Positions 5,914-6,337 of a DNA stretch of 6,337 bases are shown here, in pieces; position 1 is the stretch's first letter; every line of letters starts with the position of its first letter. Under the pieces are notes generated by a model. It worked only from the letters and a program-made list of their open reading frames with translations. It was not told the origin of the DNA and made no database searches. The translations under genes were made by a program, and so were the position numbers. The stretch spans positions 1-6,337 of the forward strand of contig JANTHQ010000119.1 of NCBI GenBank assembly GCA_024762375.1, given 5' to 3'. The DNA comes from Anaerolineaceae bacterium (lineage in GTDB: Bacteria > Chloroflexota > Anaerolineae > 4572-78).

Positions 5914-5936
5914 TTGGCGATTCGCTCATTCGCCCA
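5910..5936 (+). repeat. Intergenic repeat, copy C, between convergent genes
   Basis: The 27 bases beginning GTAATTGGCGATTCGC contain the lipoprotein stop TAA (5911-5913) and the stop codon of the convergent RusA gene (5926-5928). They match copy A at about 24 of 27 aligned positions. GGCGA (5916-5920) and TCGCC (5930-5934) can pair with a 9-base loop, so both transcripts could form a short hairpin here. No T-run follows on either strand, so I do not call a terminator. Confidence 0.5.
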
Positions 5937-6336
5937 AAAACGCATACGACTCGCTGAATTCCCAATCGGGGATGGCTTCCAATTCGATTTCCACACGGGG
6001 GTTGAGCGGGTCGATCCGTTTGACCAAATGGATATCCACCACCCGATTGTCGTTGATGCCCAGTTCACTCAAAATGGCATCCTGCGTAATTTTCAGCCCG
6101 CCGTCCAAATCGCGTTTCAACGGCGACTCAAAATACATATCCATAAAAATGCCAATCCAGCCGTTTTTCAGCGCGGCAATAAATTCATCGGTAATTTTGT
6201 CATCCACCCGTAATTTGTGGATGCGCAATTTCACCGCTTTTTTAAACGCTTTCGATTCTTTTGAGAGCACCCGACGGTTGCCCGCACGCGCATACTGCTG
6301 ATTGATGCTCGGTGGCAACGGCAGAGAAAATCGCAC
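5926..6336 (-). CDS. RusA-family Holliday junction endodeoxyribonuclease (N-terminus at window edge)
   Basis: The protein should cut four-way DNA junctions during recombination or fork repair, as a small homodimeric metal-dependent nuclease. The visible 136 aa start with LPLPPSINQQY (5-15), the RusA N-terminal signature. By alignment with E. coli RusA, the metal-binding acidic residues are Asp76 and Asp78 (in KRDLDGGLK), the conserved lysine is Lys82, and the third aspartate is Asp96 (in GINDNRVVD). The Asn that follows the second Asp in E. coli is Gly here. The VVDIHLVKR strand matches the family end. Length is close to the usual 120-140 aa, with a short acidic tail. The first possible start is GTG 6336-6334, two bases from the edge; relatives have a few residues before LPxPPS, so the true start may lie outside. 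RusA is often phage-borne, but no other phage gene is visible. It faces the lipoprotein gene with 12 bases between stops. Confidence 0.93.
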   Translation of the reverse strand: MRFSLPLPPSINQQYARAGNRRVLSKESKAFKKAVKLRIHKLRVDDKITDEFIAALKNGWIGIFMDMYFESPLKRDLDGGLKITQDAILSELGINDNRVVDIHLVKRIDPLNPRVEIELEAIPDWEFSESYAFLGE

Positions 6337-6337
6337 G

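Noticed and set aside
5916..5934. Bidirectional intrinsic terminator between the convergent genes
   Set aside because: The GGCGA/TCGCC stem is only 5 pairs with a 9-base loop, and no T-run follows it on either strand.
5914..6301. Open frames on the plus strand opposite RusA
   Set aside because: RusA on the minus strand has all conserved active-site residues; the plus-strand frames have no recognisable domain.

Overview
The window reads as chromosomal DNA of a bacterium, most likely a member of the Chloroflexota (Anaerolineae-like). This is an inference from style, not from a marker gene. The signs are a long Thr/Pro-rich spacer behind a lipoprotein signal, a four-gene transporter of the kind common in bacteria without a classical Gram-negative outer membrane, moderately high G+C, and short AATTGGCAATT/CCTGAAA-type repeats between genes. 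No rRNA, tRNA, CRISPR array, insertion sequence or integrase was seen. No gene-free stretch exceeds 85 bases.

Bases 2-3935 (+ strand) hold a four-gene transport cassette. It comprises the C-terminus of a Yip1-family membrane protein, a membrane-fusion (HlyD/MacA/YknX-type) adaptor, a MacB/LolD-type ABC ATPase and a MacB/FtsX-type permease. The order Yip1 - adaptor - ATPase - permease matches Bacillus subtilis yknWXYZ, a four-component exporter linked to protection against a toxic peptide. No TolC-like outer-membrane gene is present. The adaptor carries an expanded coiled-coil arm built from 26-residue repeats. The exported substrate cannot be read from the sequence.

Bases 3952-4390 hold two very small membrane proteins (91 and 53 aa) in tandem. 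They share a Gly/Ala-zipper segment and look like diverged copies of each other. Bases 4420-5913 encode a 497-aa lipoprotein with signal peptide and lipobox, a Thr/Pro-rich tether, a bacterial SH3 domain and a TolB/PD40-type beta-propeller. All seven genes lie on one strand with gaps of 0-85 bases, so they may be one transcription unit. If so, the lipoprotein and the small proteins could be accessory parts of the transporter, but co-transcription is not shown by the sequence.

Bases 5926-6336 (- strand) encode a RusA-family Holliday junction endonuclease, convergent with the lipoprotein gene and only 12 bases from it. Its N-terminus may run past the window edge. It is probably functionally unrelated to the transporter block.

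The most unusual material is the repeated intergenic motif at three gene 3' ends, a degenerate heptamer tandem repeat before the permease, the internally duplicated adaptor arm, and the pair of glycine-zipper mini-proteins. No clearly new system is evident. The best candidate is the extended seven-gene cassette as a unit.
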